Shown in pieces: positions 1 to 6,781 of a DNA stretch of 9,359 bases. A program made the position numbers and the translations under genes. Each line of letters opens with the position of its first letter. Position 1 is the first letter of the stretch. The stretch lies in NCBI GenBank assembly GCA_002701965.1, contig NZXM01000015.1:1-9359 (forward strand). Reading direction: 5' to 3'. This stretch comes from Methanobacteriota archaeon. Its GTDB lineage: Archaea; Thermoplasmatota; Poseidoniia; Poseidoniales; Thalassarchaeaceae. The notes beneath the pieces were generated by a model. The model was given only the letters and a program-made list of their open reading frames with translations, ran no database searches and was not told the DNA's origin.

Positions 1-2
1 CC

Positions 3-1865
3 GAAGAAGAAGGGCGGCTATATGATGCTGCCAGAAAGTGGGCACGCACACTAATACAGATGCGAAACCCAGAGGGACAGGTGTTCGATTGGGCACTGAT
101 TGTTCCCGAACGGATGGCCTCTTCTTGCCTTCCCGCTTTTGCCCAACACGTTTTGAGGCAACTTCGAAGCGAGGCAAGAGAAAATCTCGATCTTACAGAA
201 ATGGATGCAGAAGATGTCGATTTAGCCGAGGTTGAGATCAGAATGCTCCGCAGACTCGGCAATTTGTCGGAATTGGTTGATGCTGCGTCTACGCTCGGTG
301 ACGTCGATTCAAAGTATGATGCATTTCGTATTTGGTTGCTTGATTCTTTGGACCAAGACCAGGATGGTGGGGTATTGCTATTCAGCCACTTCCATGCAAC
401 TCTAAATTATCTGAAACAGAGATTGATCGGTGATGGGGTTCGTTGTGAATTGATTACGGGTCGAACCCCGATGGATGACCGCGATCGAATTCGCGAGAAC
501 TTTTCGAATGGGGAGTTCGACGTATTATTGTCCAGTGAAGTGGGAAGCGAGGGATTAGATCAACAACATTGCCACCGGCTTGTGAATTATGATTTGCCAT
601 GGAATCCGATGCGGATTGAGCAGCGAATAGGGCGTTTAGATCGATTCGGCCAGACGGCAGATGAAATCGCGATTCTCAATTTAGCAGTTGAAGGTACCAT
701 TGATGCCGCCATCCTCCATCGCTTATACCATCGCATCAGAATCTTCGAAGACGCTTTGGGAATGTTAGATCCACTCCTAGGGGAAGCAATGAAAATGGTG
801 GCTAAGGCAGAATTAGATCGGCCAGTGGGGCAACAAATTGTCCATGAAATTCGCCCTGCAGAGCAAGCGCAAAACAGCGATACAGATGTCCTCACTTTAC
901 TCGACAAGCGTGATTCTTGGTTAGAGGAAAGGGCAATTGAGGATCGAGAATGGGTTGGTCCCGACCCTGGAATTTCATCTCTAAGAGATTCTGTTGAACG
1001 ATTCGGGTTGCAAGTCGACTCTACTGATTTGCGCGAATGGTTGATGCATCAACTTGGAGAACAGATTCAGATTCACGCGACCAAGACCGAACACATCTGG
1101 ATGATGCGATTGGATGACGAAATCGTTTCAGAACTTTCGAAACGAGCGAATGATGTCAATCGAATTGATCAGGATACAGTGGGATGGAAAGATCTCATCT
1201 GCAGAGCTGCAGAACAGTCAGGACCTCATTGGTTCAATGTGACGTTTCATCGAGATATAGCACGTGAAGAAACCAGATGTGTTTTCATCACACCTCATCA
1301 TCCAATCATTCGACTTCTATGCGAATTCGGCTCCGATACTCCACTTTCTCTTCTTGCTAAACGTCCGAACAATATCCCTCCTGAAGCAAAGTGGTGTGTG
1401 TGTGTTGATTGGAAAGTGAACAGTTTGTCTAATACCACGATGAGGCGTTGGTTGTATCTCACATCTGAAGGACTTCCTTTGGCTGAAGAAGAGGGAGATT
1501 CTTTGCACTTATTGCAAATGGCTAATGAAACCAAGGCTACTTGCTTGAATCAATTGCTTGAGCCGATTCAAGCCTCATTACTCGAATCTGAAAAACGACG
1601 ATTCTTGCCATTGTTCGATGAATTGAAGGCCAATGCAGAGCAAGCATGGCAGGGAAGAATATCCCGTGAAATGGGACAATTGGCAGAGGCTGACTGGAAT
1701 GCGAGAGCAGAGGGGAAGGTTCCAGATCCTCGTTGGATTCGAATGAAGAACAGCCTCATCACCAAGTTACAAGGACAGTTAGAAAAGCGTTTGATAGAAC
1801 TAGAACACCTTCGTCAAAATTTGGATGGAGAGCTAGTGTTGAGAGTTGCAATCGAACTTGAGTGA
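3..1865 (+). CDS. SNF2/RapA-like ATP-dependent helicase, C-terminal part (5' truncated by window edge)
   Basis: The frame is open from base 3, so the true start and the ATPase lobe (Walker A, DEAD/DEAH) lie outside the window. The visible 620 codons begin just before the second RecA-like lobe. Counting from the Met at 60, motif IV is near residues 104-112 (VLLFSHFHA), motif V near 158-167 (SSEVGSEGLD), the conserved NYDLPWNPMR follows, and motif VI is at 188-198 (QRIGRLDRFGQ), with the arginine fingers. This is the signature of SNF2-class RapA/HepA-like helicases, which translocate on duplex DNA and remodel protein-DNA complexes. A long C-terminal region (about residues 240-601) has no motif I recognise beyond an HHPIIRLL segment and a charged, probably coiled-coil end. 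Related helicases occur both as housekeeping proteins and in defence systems such as DISARM (DrmD), but no defence partner is visible here. The family call is firm; the role is open. Confidence 0.88.
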   Translation, partial: EEEGRLYDAARKWARTLIQMRNPEGQVFDWALIVPERMASSCLPAFAQHVLRQLRSEARENLDLTEMDAEDVDLAEVEIRMLRRLGNLSELVDAASTLGDVDSKYDAFRIWLLDSLDQDQDGGVLLFSHFHATLNYLKQRLIGDGVRCELITGRTPMDDRDRIRENFSNGEFDVLLSSEVGSEGLDQQHCHRLVNYDLPWNPMRIEQRIGRLDRFGQTADEIAILNLAVEGTIDAAILHRLYHRIRIFEDALGMLDPLLGEAMKMVAKAELDRPVGQQIVHEIRPAEQAQNSDTDVLTLLDKRDSWLEERAIEDREWVGPDPGISSLRDSVERFGLQVDSTDLREWLMHQLGEQIQIHATKTEHIWMMRLDDEIVSELSKRANDVNRIDQDTVGWKDLICRAAEQSGPHWFNVTFHRDIAREETRCVFITPHHPIIRLLCEFGSDTPLSLLAKRPNNIPPEAKWCVCVDWKVNSLSNTTMRRWLYLTSEGLPLAEEEGDSLHLLQMANETKATCLNQLLEPIQASLLESEKRRFLPLFDELKANAEQAWQGRISREMGQLAEADWNARAEGKVPDPRWIRMKNSLITKLQGQLEKRLIELEHLRQNLDGELVLRVAIELE

Positions 1866-2345
1866 CTATTCTTTTTCGATTCCTTCAGGGTCTACGATAT
1901 CGATGTAAGGTCGTAGATTGTCCGCATGCGCCTTCAACCCCTCGACTGTACGGCCTTCTGGTTTCATCGAGCGAATCAGCTCCATCCGAGTGTCATTGTC
2001 GACACGCATCCCGAAGGCCTCAAATCGCTCTCCTAGCTTTTTTTGCAATCGCCCACCCGTTCGATCCCAATCCATCAAAAGGCTGACTGAACAACCCTGA
2101 TCAACCTTGTTAATGATGCCATATTTTTCATAGATATAGGTGACAAATCTTGATTGACTCCAACCACGGTTGACTTGTTCAATCGGTCCTGTAAATCCCA
2201 ATACTTTCAACGCGATTCGATCTCTTCTACCTTCTATGATAATTGGACATCCACAGCCGCCATTGACTGGTGGTCGATTTCTGTGACGAAGTTCACCCAG
2301 GGCACGGCCGGCTGTTGTGTATCTTGCATCACGATTACTCGACAT
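1866..2345 (-). CDS. Small TOPRIM-domain protein (RNase M5/primase-like family)
   Basis: This 159-residue protein carries the two hallmarks of a TOPRIM fold: a hydrophobic strand ending in the catalytic Glu (IIIEGRRD, E38, D42) and a second strand with the acidic DxD pair (LLMDWDRTGG, D92, D94). Those acidic residues bind Mg2+ in DnaG-type primases, topoisomerases, OLD nucleases and RNase M5. The length and the motif pair fit the small stand-alone archaeal TOPRIM proteins related to RNase M5 (COG1658 type); their substrate is not settled, so nuclease activity on nucleic acid is an inference. I chose the ATG at 2345 because a GGAGG lies 9 nt upstream, whereas the longer TTG start at 2363 would put that GGAGG inside the gene. 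It is convergent with the helicase, the two stop codons abutting without a spacer, and divergent from the oxidase operon. Confidence 0.8.
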   Translation of the reverse strand: MSSNRDARYTTAGRALGELRHRNRPPVNGGCGCPIIIEGRRDRIALKVLGFTGPIEQVNRGWSQSRFVTYIYEKYGIINKVDQGCSVSLLMDWDRTGGRLQKKLGERFEAFGMRVDNDTRMELIRSMKPEGRTVEGLKAHADNLRPYIDIVDPEGIEKE

Positions 2346-2354
2346 ACAATGGAA

Positions 2355-2359
2355 CCTCC
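2355..2359 (-). promoter_or_regulatory. Shine-Dalgarno site of the TOPRIM gene
   Basis: CCTCC on the plus strand reads GGAGG on the minus strand, 9 nt upstream of the ATG at 2345. It decides the start codon of the TOPRIM gene in favour of this ATG over the in-frame TTG at 2363. Confidence 0.65.
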
Positions 2360-2368
2360 ACAATTAAC

Positions 2369-2387
2369 CAGAAAACATCTGTTTCTG
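2369..2387. repeat. Imperfect dyad upstream of the TOPRIM gene
   Basis: CAGAAAACA (2369-2377), TC, TGTTTCTG (2380-2387) form an inverted repeat of 8 paired bases with one bulged A. It lies 24-42 nt upstream of the TOPRIM start, where either an operator or a leader hairpin could act. Seen directly; function is unknown. Confidence 0.45.
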
Positions 2388-2394
2388 TAAGACC

Positions 2395-2435
2395 TGGGGG
2401 TTGAACATAGAGTGTCCAGTCCTGCCAATCCCCCA
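2395..2435. repeat. G-run/C-run inverted repeat in the divergent intergenic region
   Basis: TGGGGGTTG (2395-2403) pairs with CAATCCCCCA (2426-2435) with a single bulged T and a 22-nt loop. It sits in the middle of the 226 bp between two divergent genes (TOPRIM on minus, coxB on plus). No reading frame of note crosses this region. It may be a regulatory structure or a binding site; nothing in the sequence decides which. Confidence 0.4.
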
Positions 2436-2486
2436 TGATAGTTGATTCTGAATGGGTATTCTTGATTTCATCGGATATACATGTCG

Positions 2487-2492
2487 TATAAA
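2487..2492 (+). promoter_or_regulatory. Candidate TATA box of the oxidase operon
   Basis: TATAAA in an A/T-rich stretch is the best archaeal TATA-like element before coxB. A normal 24-26 nt spacing would place the transcription start around 2511-2518, giving a leader of about 55 nt. A weaker alternative is CATATAG at 2534-2540, which would give a very short leader. Prediction only; no transcript data. Confidence 0.35.
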
Positions 2493-2505
2493 CCTGATTT
2501 CCTGA

Positions 2506-2521
2506 CCCCCCTATGGGGGGG
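2506..2521. repeat. C6-TAT-G7 palindrome at the predicted coxB transcription start
   Basis: Six C (2506-2511), TAT, then seven G (2515-2521) make a perfect 6-bp GC stem with a 3-nt loop. It lies about 50 nt upstream of the coxB start and coincides with the predicted transcription start, so an operator role for a dimeric repressor is as plausible as an RNA hairpin. Confidence 0.5.
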
Positions 2522-2526
2522 CAGAC

Positions 2527-2567
2527 AAGCCTCATATAGCGCACTCTCTCCGGCGAGAATGAGGCTT
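2527..2567 (+). promoter_or_regulatory. Leader stem-loop that sequesters the coxB Shine-Dalgarno
   Basis: AAGCCTCAT (2527-2535) and ATGAGGCTT (2559-2567) are perfect 9-bp inverted arms; inside the loop TCTC-CGGC-GAGA (2547-2558) forms a further small hairpin directly stacked on the 3' arm. The GAGG at 2561-2564, the only well-placed Shine-Dalgarno for the GTG at 2572, is in the 3' arm. In RNA this fold would hide the ribosome binding site of the first oxidase gene. The pairing is seen directly; a regulatory role is inferred. Confidence 0.5.
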
Positions 2568-2571
2568 AACT

Positions 2572-3267
2572 GTGGAGGCTGGCGGCGACATTTTCCATAT
2601 GCTGTTTGATGAGTGGAACTTTTGGGCTGCTATCGTCATGATTATCGTTTTGATTTGGATGTTCCACCACTCTCTAAAATACCGCTCCAAAGATGGGAAA
2701 TCTAGGGCTGAATCCTGTGATGATTTCAAACCCGGCGTATTCCCGAAAGAAAATGATAACCTCAAGATGGAACTGACCTGGACCATCGTCCCGTTTATTC
2801 TGATTGTCTATCTAACTTACATCGCATGGGGTCCATTGGATGAAATGTGGAGCGCGGATCCAGATGCACATGAAATTGGAGTCACTGCCAACCAATGGTT
2901 TTGGGACTTTGATTGCATGGCTGATGATGAGCAGGACAATGCGACACTTGGACAACAAAATGTTGCCTACAATACTGATGGCGAGGTCATCTGCGAAATC
3001 TCAACCATCGATGTTGAAGGTGAAACAAAACCGTTACTCAGAGTCAAGGCTCAACAATCTTATGCATTTATCATGACATCCAATGACGTCACTCATGCTC
3101 CTTTCTTCTTGGATTGGGGGATCAAGGAAGATACTCAACCTGGCATGGAAACCCGACTACATCACACACCCAGCTTGGATGAGGTCGGCTCGTCTTTGTT
3201 GATGTGTACCGAATACTGTGGTAAGCAGCACAGTACGATGAGTGCTGTCGTAGAGGTCTTTGAGTAG
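2572..3267 (+). CDS. coxB: Cytochrome c oxidase subunit II (CuA subunit)
   Basis: The 231-residue protein takes electrons from an external donor through CuA and passes them to haem a in subunit I. Two membrane helices are visible (about residues 16-33 and 68-86), the second starting with the family motif ELTWTIVP. The external cupredoxin domain has the aromatic strand NQWFWDF (107-113) and all CuA ligands: H175, then C212, E214 (backbone), C216, H220 and M223 in CTEYCGKQHSTM. There is no fused cytochrome c domain, so the donor is probably a separate small protein, perhaps a blue-copper protein. An insertion of about 40 residues after the aromatic strand carries C115 and C141. I chose GTG at 2572 because GAGG lies 7 nt upstream; an ATG at 2599 lacks a spaced Shine-Dalgarno. 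First gene of the operon. Confidence 0.95.
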   Translation: MEAGGDIFHMLFDEWNFWAAIVMIIVLIWMFHHSLKYRSKDGKSRAESCDDFKPGVFPKENDNLKMELTWTIVPFILIVYLTYIAWGPLDEMWSADPDAHEIGVTANQWFWDFDCMADDEQDNATLGQQNVAYNTDGEVICEISTIDVEGETKPLLRVKAQQSYAFIMTSNDVTHAPFFLDWGIKEDTQPGMETRLHHTPSLDEVGSSLLMCTEYCGKQHSTMSAVVEVFE

Positions 3268-3275
3268 GTGTTCCC

Positions 3276-5606
3276 ATGCTATCGATTTTCAAGAATCAAC
3301 GCACAATTGCCATTTTTGGCATCTTACTACTCGCACTGATTGTTGCACCCAGTGCTCAATCGTACCCTTACGGTGTCTCTGGTGTTCAGGATGCTGGTTG
3401 TACTTGTCACGGTCAGAGTACAAGTGCCGAGGTTGTTCCCGTTTTGGAAGGCTTGCCTACTGAACTTGAAGCAGGTGGCACCTACCTTCTGAACATCTCG
3501 TTCACAGGCGGACCTTCAGGAGATAATCCTGAGGCTTTGGCACTTGGTGGATTCCACCTTTGGGCCAGTGCGGGCACATTGATGAATGTCGATGAAATGG
3601 TCAAGATCAATCCAGATGGTAGTGCTACACACAATGGTATTGATGCAACAGATTCTGGCCAAGGTAATGATCAAACAGAATGGCAAGTTGAGTGGACTGC
3701 ACCGATGGATGGTGGGGCCAAATTCATCCTGCACACCAACTCTGTGAATGGTGATGGCACCAGTGGCGGAGACATGTACAACCGACTCAACGCTGAAGTG
3801 GGCCCACAACCTGTTGAACAAGCTCGAGGATTGACTGTTCTGGCTAGTGCCATTTTCCTCATGGCCGCCATCACGTTCGGTTGTGTGGCTTGGGTCTTCT
3901 ATCGTCGAAGCGGCCCTGGCGCATTTGAATGGGAAAAATTCTGGCCATTCGTGAGCGACTACTTGACCAGTACCGACCACAAGAAGGTGGGGACGCTGTA
4001 CATGATTAACGGATTGTTCTTCCTTGGAGTAGGTGGAATCTTTGCGCTTATCTTTAGGCTCCAGCTCGCTTCCCCCGGAAATGACTTCCTCACTCAGGAT
4101 GAGTATAACCAATTCTTCACATTGCATGGCACGACAATGATTTTCTTGGCTGCAATGCCAATGATTGCAGGATTTGCAAACTGGATTGTGCCACTACAAA
4201 TCGGTGCACCTGATTTGGCCTTACCTCGACTGAATGCGCTTGCATTCTGGTTGAACCCTGCAGCCGCACTGCTCATCTTTACTGGAGTCTTTAGTGGACA
4301 AGGTGCGGATACTGGTTGGACCGGTTATGCACCTTATGTCGTATCGAATACTGCACATTCAGGTGCCACTATGTGGGTAGCTGGACAAATATTGCTTGTC
4401 GCTTCATCTACGGTTGCAGGAATCAACTTCATGACCACTTTCTGTACCATGCGCGCACCCGGAATGGGTTGGATGCAGATGCCTCTGTTCTCTTGGTCAA
4501 TGCTGATTGCAACACTGATGCTATTCATTTCCATCCCTGCCTTCGGTATCGGATTGATTCAAGTTCTGTTAGATAGGACGATTGGAACCGTATTCTATGA
4601 GGTGGCTGCTGGCGGTGATCCGTTACTGTGGAGTCACTTGTTCTGGTACTTCGGACACCCAGAGGTGTATGTGGTTGTACTCCCTGCATTTGGTGTCATT
4701 TCCGAGGTTCTATCTACAAGTGCTCGAAGAACTATTTTCGGCTACAAGTCGATGGTCTTCGCTCTTGCAGGCATTGGAATTCTTGGATTCATCGTTTACG
4801 GTCACCACATGTTCACATCTGGGATGAGTCCTGTGTTGCGATTCGTCACGATGTTGACAACCATGCTTGTCGCTGTACCTACTGGAATCAAGGTCTTCAA
4901 TTGGCTCCAAACCATGCATGGTGGAAGTTTGGTGTATCGTACTCACACCCTTTGGGCTCTTGGGTTCTTGGTCACCTTCACACTTGGTGGAATCTCTGGA
5001 ATGTACTTCCCTGCGGTCGCCATGGATTTGCACCTGCACGAGACCTACTTCGTCGTCGCACACTTCCACTACGTATTCGTGGGTGGAATCATCTTTGGAT
5101 TGTATTCAGGAATTTACTATTGGTTCCCTAAGGCTACAGGTAAGATGATGAACGAAAGGGTAGGAGTGATTCACTTTATCACTGGATTCATTTCATACAA
5201 CTTGGTATTCTGGCCGATGCATCGACTTGGGATCCAAGGCATGCCACGAAGGCAGCACACCTACTTCATCACGACTGACGAGTATTTCGCGTTGCCAGCG
5301 GAAGCCGCAGATTGGAACATGCTCATCACCATCGCTGCGTTCATGTTCTTTGCTAGCAATCTGATTCTAGTCTACAACATGATTAGCAGCGGACTACGTG
5401 GCCAAAAAGCACCAAACGACCCTTGGGGAGGATGGTCCATGGAATGGATGGTGTCAAGCCCACCCCCAACTCCTTCACACAATCCAAGTGACTTGCCTGT
5501 CCAGGAATTCGCAGAGATTCATGATGAAGGCGAACCGGGATTGTTTGGTCGTTTGATTGAGTGGATGATGATTCCTGAAGAGAGTCATGGAGGTGAAGAA
5601 GAATGA
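3276..5606 (+). CDS. coxA: Cytochrome c oxidase subunit I with extra N-terminal exported domain
   Basis: Catalytic subunit of an A-type oxygen reductase that reduces O2 to water and pumps protons. At 776 residues it is about 200 longer than usual. Residues 1-29 are a signal peptide, 31-180 an exported Reelin-like / choice-of-anchor V-like domain with CTCH (42-45), and 186-209 an added helix; the 12-helix core starts near 228. Ligands are all present: H284 and H598 (haem a), H596 (haem a3), H461, H510 and H511 (CuB), and Y465 of HPEVY for the His-Tyr cross-link. D-channel D313 and N320, E463, and K-channel S476, T536 and K539 indicate subtype A1. The Mg-site pair usually His-Asp is H588-E589 here. 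The C-terminal tail (about 707-776) is rich in Pro and Glu. The start follows coxB by 8 nt with a weak GGTG before it; the end overlaps coxC by 4 nt. Confidence 0.96.
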   Translation: MLSIFKNQRTIAIFGILLLALIVAPSAQSYPYGVSGVQDAGCTCHGQSTSAEVVPVLEGLPTELEAGGTYLLNISFTGGPSGDNPEALALGGFHLWASAGTLMNVDEMVKINPDGSATHNGIDATDSGQGNDQTEWQVEWTAPMDGGAKFILHTNSVNGDGTSGGDMYNRLNAEVGPQPVEQARGLTVLASAIFLMAAITFGCVAWVFYRRSGPGAFEWEKFWPFVSDYLTSTDHKKVGTLYMINGLFFLGVGGIFALIFRLQLASPGNDFLTQDEYNQFFTLHGTTMIFLAAMPMIAGFANWIVPLQIGAPDLALPRLNALAFWLNPAAALLIFTGVFSGQGADTGWTGYAPYVVSNTAHSGATMWVAGQILLVASSTVAGINFMTTFCTMRAPGMGWMQMPLFSWSMLIATLMLFISIPAFGIGLIQVLLDRTIGTVFYEVAAGGDPLLWSHLFWYFGHPEVYVVVLPAFGVISEVLSTSARRTIFGYKSMVFALAGIGILGFIVYGHHMFTSGMSPVLRFVTMLTTMLVAVPTGIKVFNWLQTMHGGSLVYRTHTLWALGFLVTFTLGGISGMYFPAVAMDLHLHETYFVVAHFHYVFVGGIIFGLYSGIYYWFPKATGKMMNERVGVIHFITGFISYNLVFWPMHRLGIQGMPRRQHTYFITTDEYFALPAEAADWNMLITIAAFMFFASNLILVYNMISSGLRGQKAPNDPWGGWSMEWMVSSPPPTPSHNPSDLPVQEFAEIHDEGEPGLFGRLIEWMMIPEESHGGEEE
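3366..3815 (+). other. N-terminal exported domain of subunit I (Reelin-like / choice-of-anchor V-like)
   Basis: Residues 31-180 of CoxA. The layout resembles the bacterial choice-of-anchor V / Reelin-like family: a short Gly-rich start (YPYGVSGVQDAG), a Cys-His motif (CTCHG), a beta strand followed by GLPTELEAGGTYLL, then GGFHLWASAGTL and more beta strands with Trp residues (TEWQVEWTAP). In relatives I recall, the first motif is usually CxxCH; here it is CxCH, which is not a standard haem c site. The domain sits between a signal peptide and an extra membrane helix, so it should face outside. Assignment is by pattern only. Confidence 0.6.
5589..5596 (+). promoter_or_regulatory. Strong Shine-Dalgarno for coxC inside the end of coxA
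   Basis: GGAGGTGA ends 6 nt before the coxC ATG at 5603 and lies within the last codons of coxA. With the ATGA overlap this supports translational coupling and fixes the coxC start. Confidence 0.75.
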
Positions 5607-6769
5607 GTTACGGACACGATGACCATGATCATGGGCATCACCATCAGGACAGTCATTGGGGACCACACGATTGGGAGTTCGACTACGGGCACGGTGTCGT
5701 TGGTGGAGCGCCCCACAATTCATGGGCGCCGATTATGATCGCATTGGGTTCGAGCCTGTTTTTGCTCGGATTTACCAAGGTGTTCACCCAATCATGGAAT
5801 GATGCAGACAATGTTTGGGATTATGCGATTCACTCCTCTCAAATTGGAGTTCTTATCGTCGGACTCTCAGTGATGTTTGCTGGGTTTTTCGTTTGGTGGA
5901 GACAAGATTGGAGCTTTAGCGGTGCATATGAGCCAAAGGCAGTTGGAACACCCTTCAAATCCATTGACATTCGAAAGGTTGCAATCTGGATGTTCTTGAT
6001 GTCTGAAATGATGGTGTTCAGCAGTTTGTTCAGCACATATATCCGATACCGTACAGGATTCGATAATTGTGTAGAATTGTTTGAGACCAGTCAGGCAGCA
6101 GGTATTCCAATTGAGCCTGGGACTTCTTGCTGGTTGCCCGCCTCTTACTTCATTGCTGAGGGAGGATATCACCAAGAAAATGCAAACGCTGTGTTGCAGT
6201 TCATGCCAGATACTCTAATCCCTGGTGCAATCAACACCTTTGCTCTGATTGTCTCATCATACACGATTGTACTGGCATTGAAGACTGCAAAGGATACCAG
6301 TCTAAGTGATGCAGAGCGAAACAGCAAGGTTGGAAAGTATCTCTTATCCACACTTGCTCTTGCAACTCTGTTCCTGTGCTTCAAGTTGATTGAATGGTTT
6401 GTCGGATTTGAGATTGGAGATCATGATCATCCAATCTTCTATGCCCCGAGTTTGATCGATGATCATTTCACAATACATGCATCCGAGTATACATATTGCC
6501 ACCTGTACGATGAAGCGGCTCATGCTTGTACACCTGGAAATGATGCGATTTTCGACATACGGATGGCGGCCTCTACCTTCTATGTGACCACGGGTACACA
6601 CGGTGTGCACGTGTTTGGAGGAATGGTTGCGCTCGCCTATATGGTGCTCAAAGCATTCCGTGGTGGTTACACACCTGAAAATGCAGTGAGCATTGAGTAC
6701 TTCGGGCTGTATTGGCACTTTGTGGACTTGGTTTGGGTCTTGGTCTTCCCCGCATTCTATCTGTATTAA
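5603..6769 (+). CDS. coxC: Cytochrome c oxidase subunit III
   Basis: The 388-residue membrane protein stabilises subunit I and the D-channel proton uptake side. Seven helices can be traced (about 42-62, 79-99, 124-148, 205-226, 247-268, 322-349 and 366-386). Family landmarks are the helix with E135 (WMFLMSEMMVF), TGTHGVHVFGG (330-340) and the C-terminal YWHFVDLVWVLVF (370-382). The N-terminus is strongly His-rich, with 10 His in the first 38 residues, and may bind metal. Two segments of roughly 50 residues are added between helices: 150-200 (C156, C176) and 270-317 (C299, C309). Each contains a Cys pair, which suggests disulfide-stapled external loops. Start ATG overlaps the coxA stop in ATGA, and its stop codon is followed at once by the coxD ribosome binding site. 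Confidence 0.94.
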   Translation: MSYGHDDHDHGHHHQDSHWGPHDWEFDYGHGVVGGAPHNSWAPIMIALGSSLFLLGFTKVFTQSWNDADNVWDYAIHSSQIGVLIVGLSVMFAGFFVWWRQDWSFSGAYEPKAVGTPFKSIDIRKVAIWMFLMSEMMVFSSLFSTYIRYRTGFDNCVELFETSQAAGIPIEPGTSCWLPASYFIAEGGYHQENANAVLQFMPDTLIPGAINTFALIVSSYTIVLALKTAKDTSLSDAERNSKVGKYLLSTLALATLFLCFKLIEWFVGFEIGDHDHPIFYAPSLIDDHFTIHASEYTYCHLYDEAAHACTPGNDAIFDIRMAASTFYVTTGTHGVHVFGGMVALAYMVLKAFRGGYTPENAVSIEYFGLYWHFVDLVWVLVFPAFYLY

Positions 6770-6775
6770 GGAGGT
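6769..6775 (+). promoter_or_regulatory. Shine-Dalgarno for coxD overlapping the coxC stop codon
   Basis: AGGAGGT begins on the last base of the coxC TAA and ends 6 nt before the coxD ATG, a near-perfect site showing co-translation along the operon. Confidence 0.75.
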
Positions 6776-6781
6776 ATCAAA

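Noticed and set aside
1866..2345. Helicase plus TOPRIM protein as a complete defence system
   Set aside because: The two genes are convergent rather than in one operon, and the helicase is cut by the window edge, so no system can be shown.
2559..2609. Short upstream frame (16 codons from ATG 2559) as a leader peptide of coxB
   Set aside because: No Shine-Dalgarno of its own; its ATG is part of the inverted-repeat arm, and its overlap with coxB looks incidental.
3399..3410. Haem c attachment site in CoxA
   Set aside because: The motif is C-x-C-H, one residue short of the C-x-x-C-H needed by the known haem c ligation systems.
3516..4127. 203-codon open frame on the minus strand inside coxA
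   Set aside because: Lies wholly antisense to a subunit I gene with every ligand residue intact; its translation has no recognisable domain or start signal.
4628..5131. 167-codon open frame on the plus strand inside coxA, other frame
   Set aside because: Out-of-frame shadow of the conserved helix region of coxA, rich in Cys, Trp and Arg in the manner of spurious frames.
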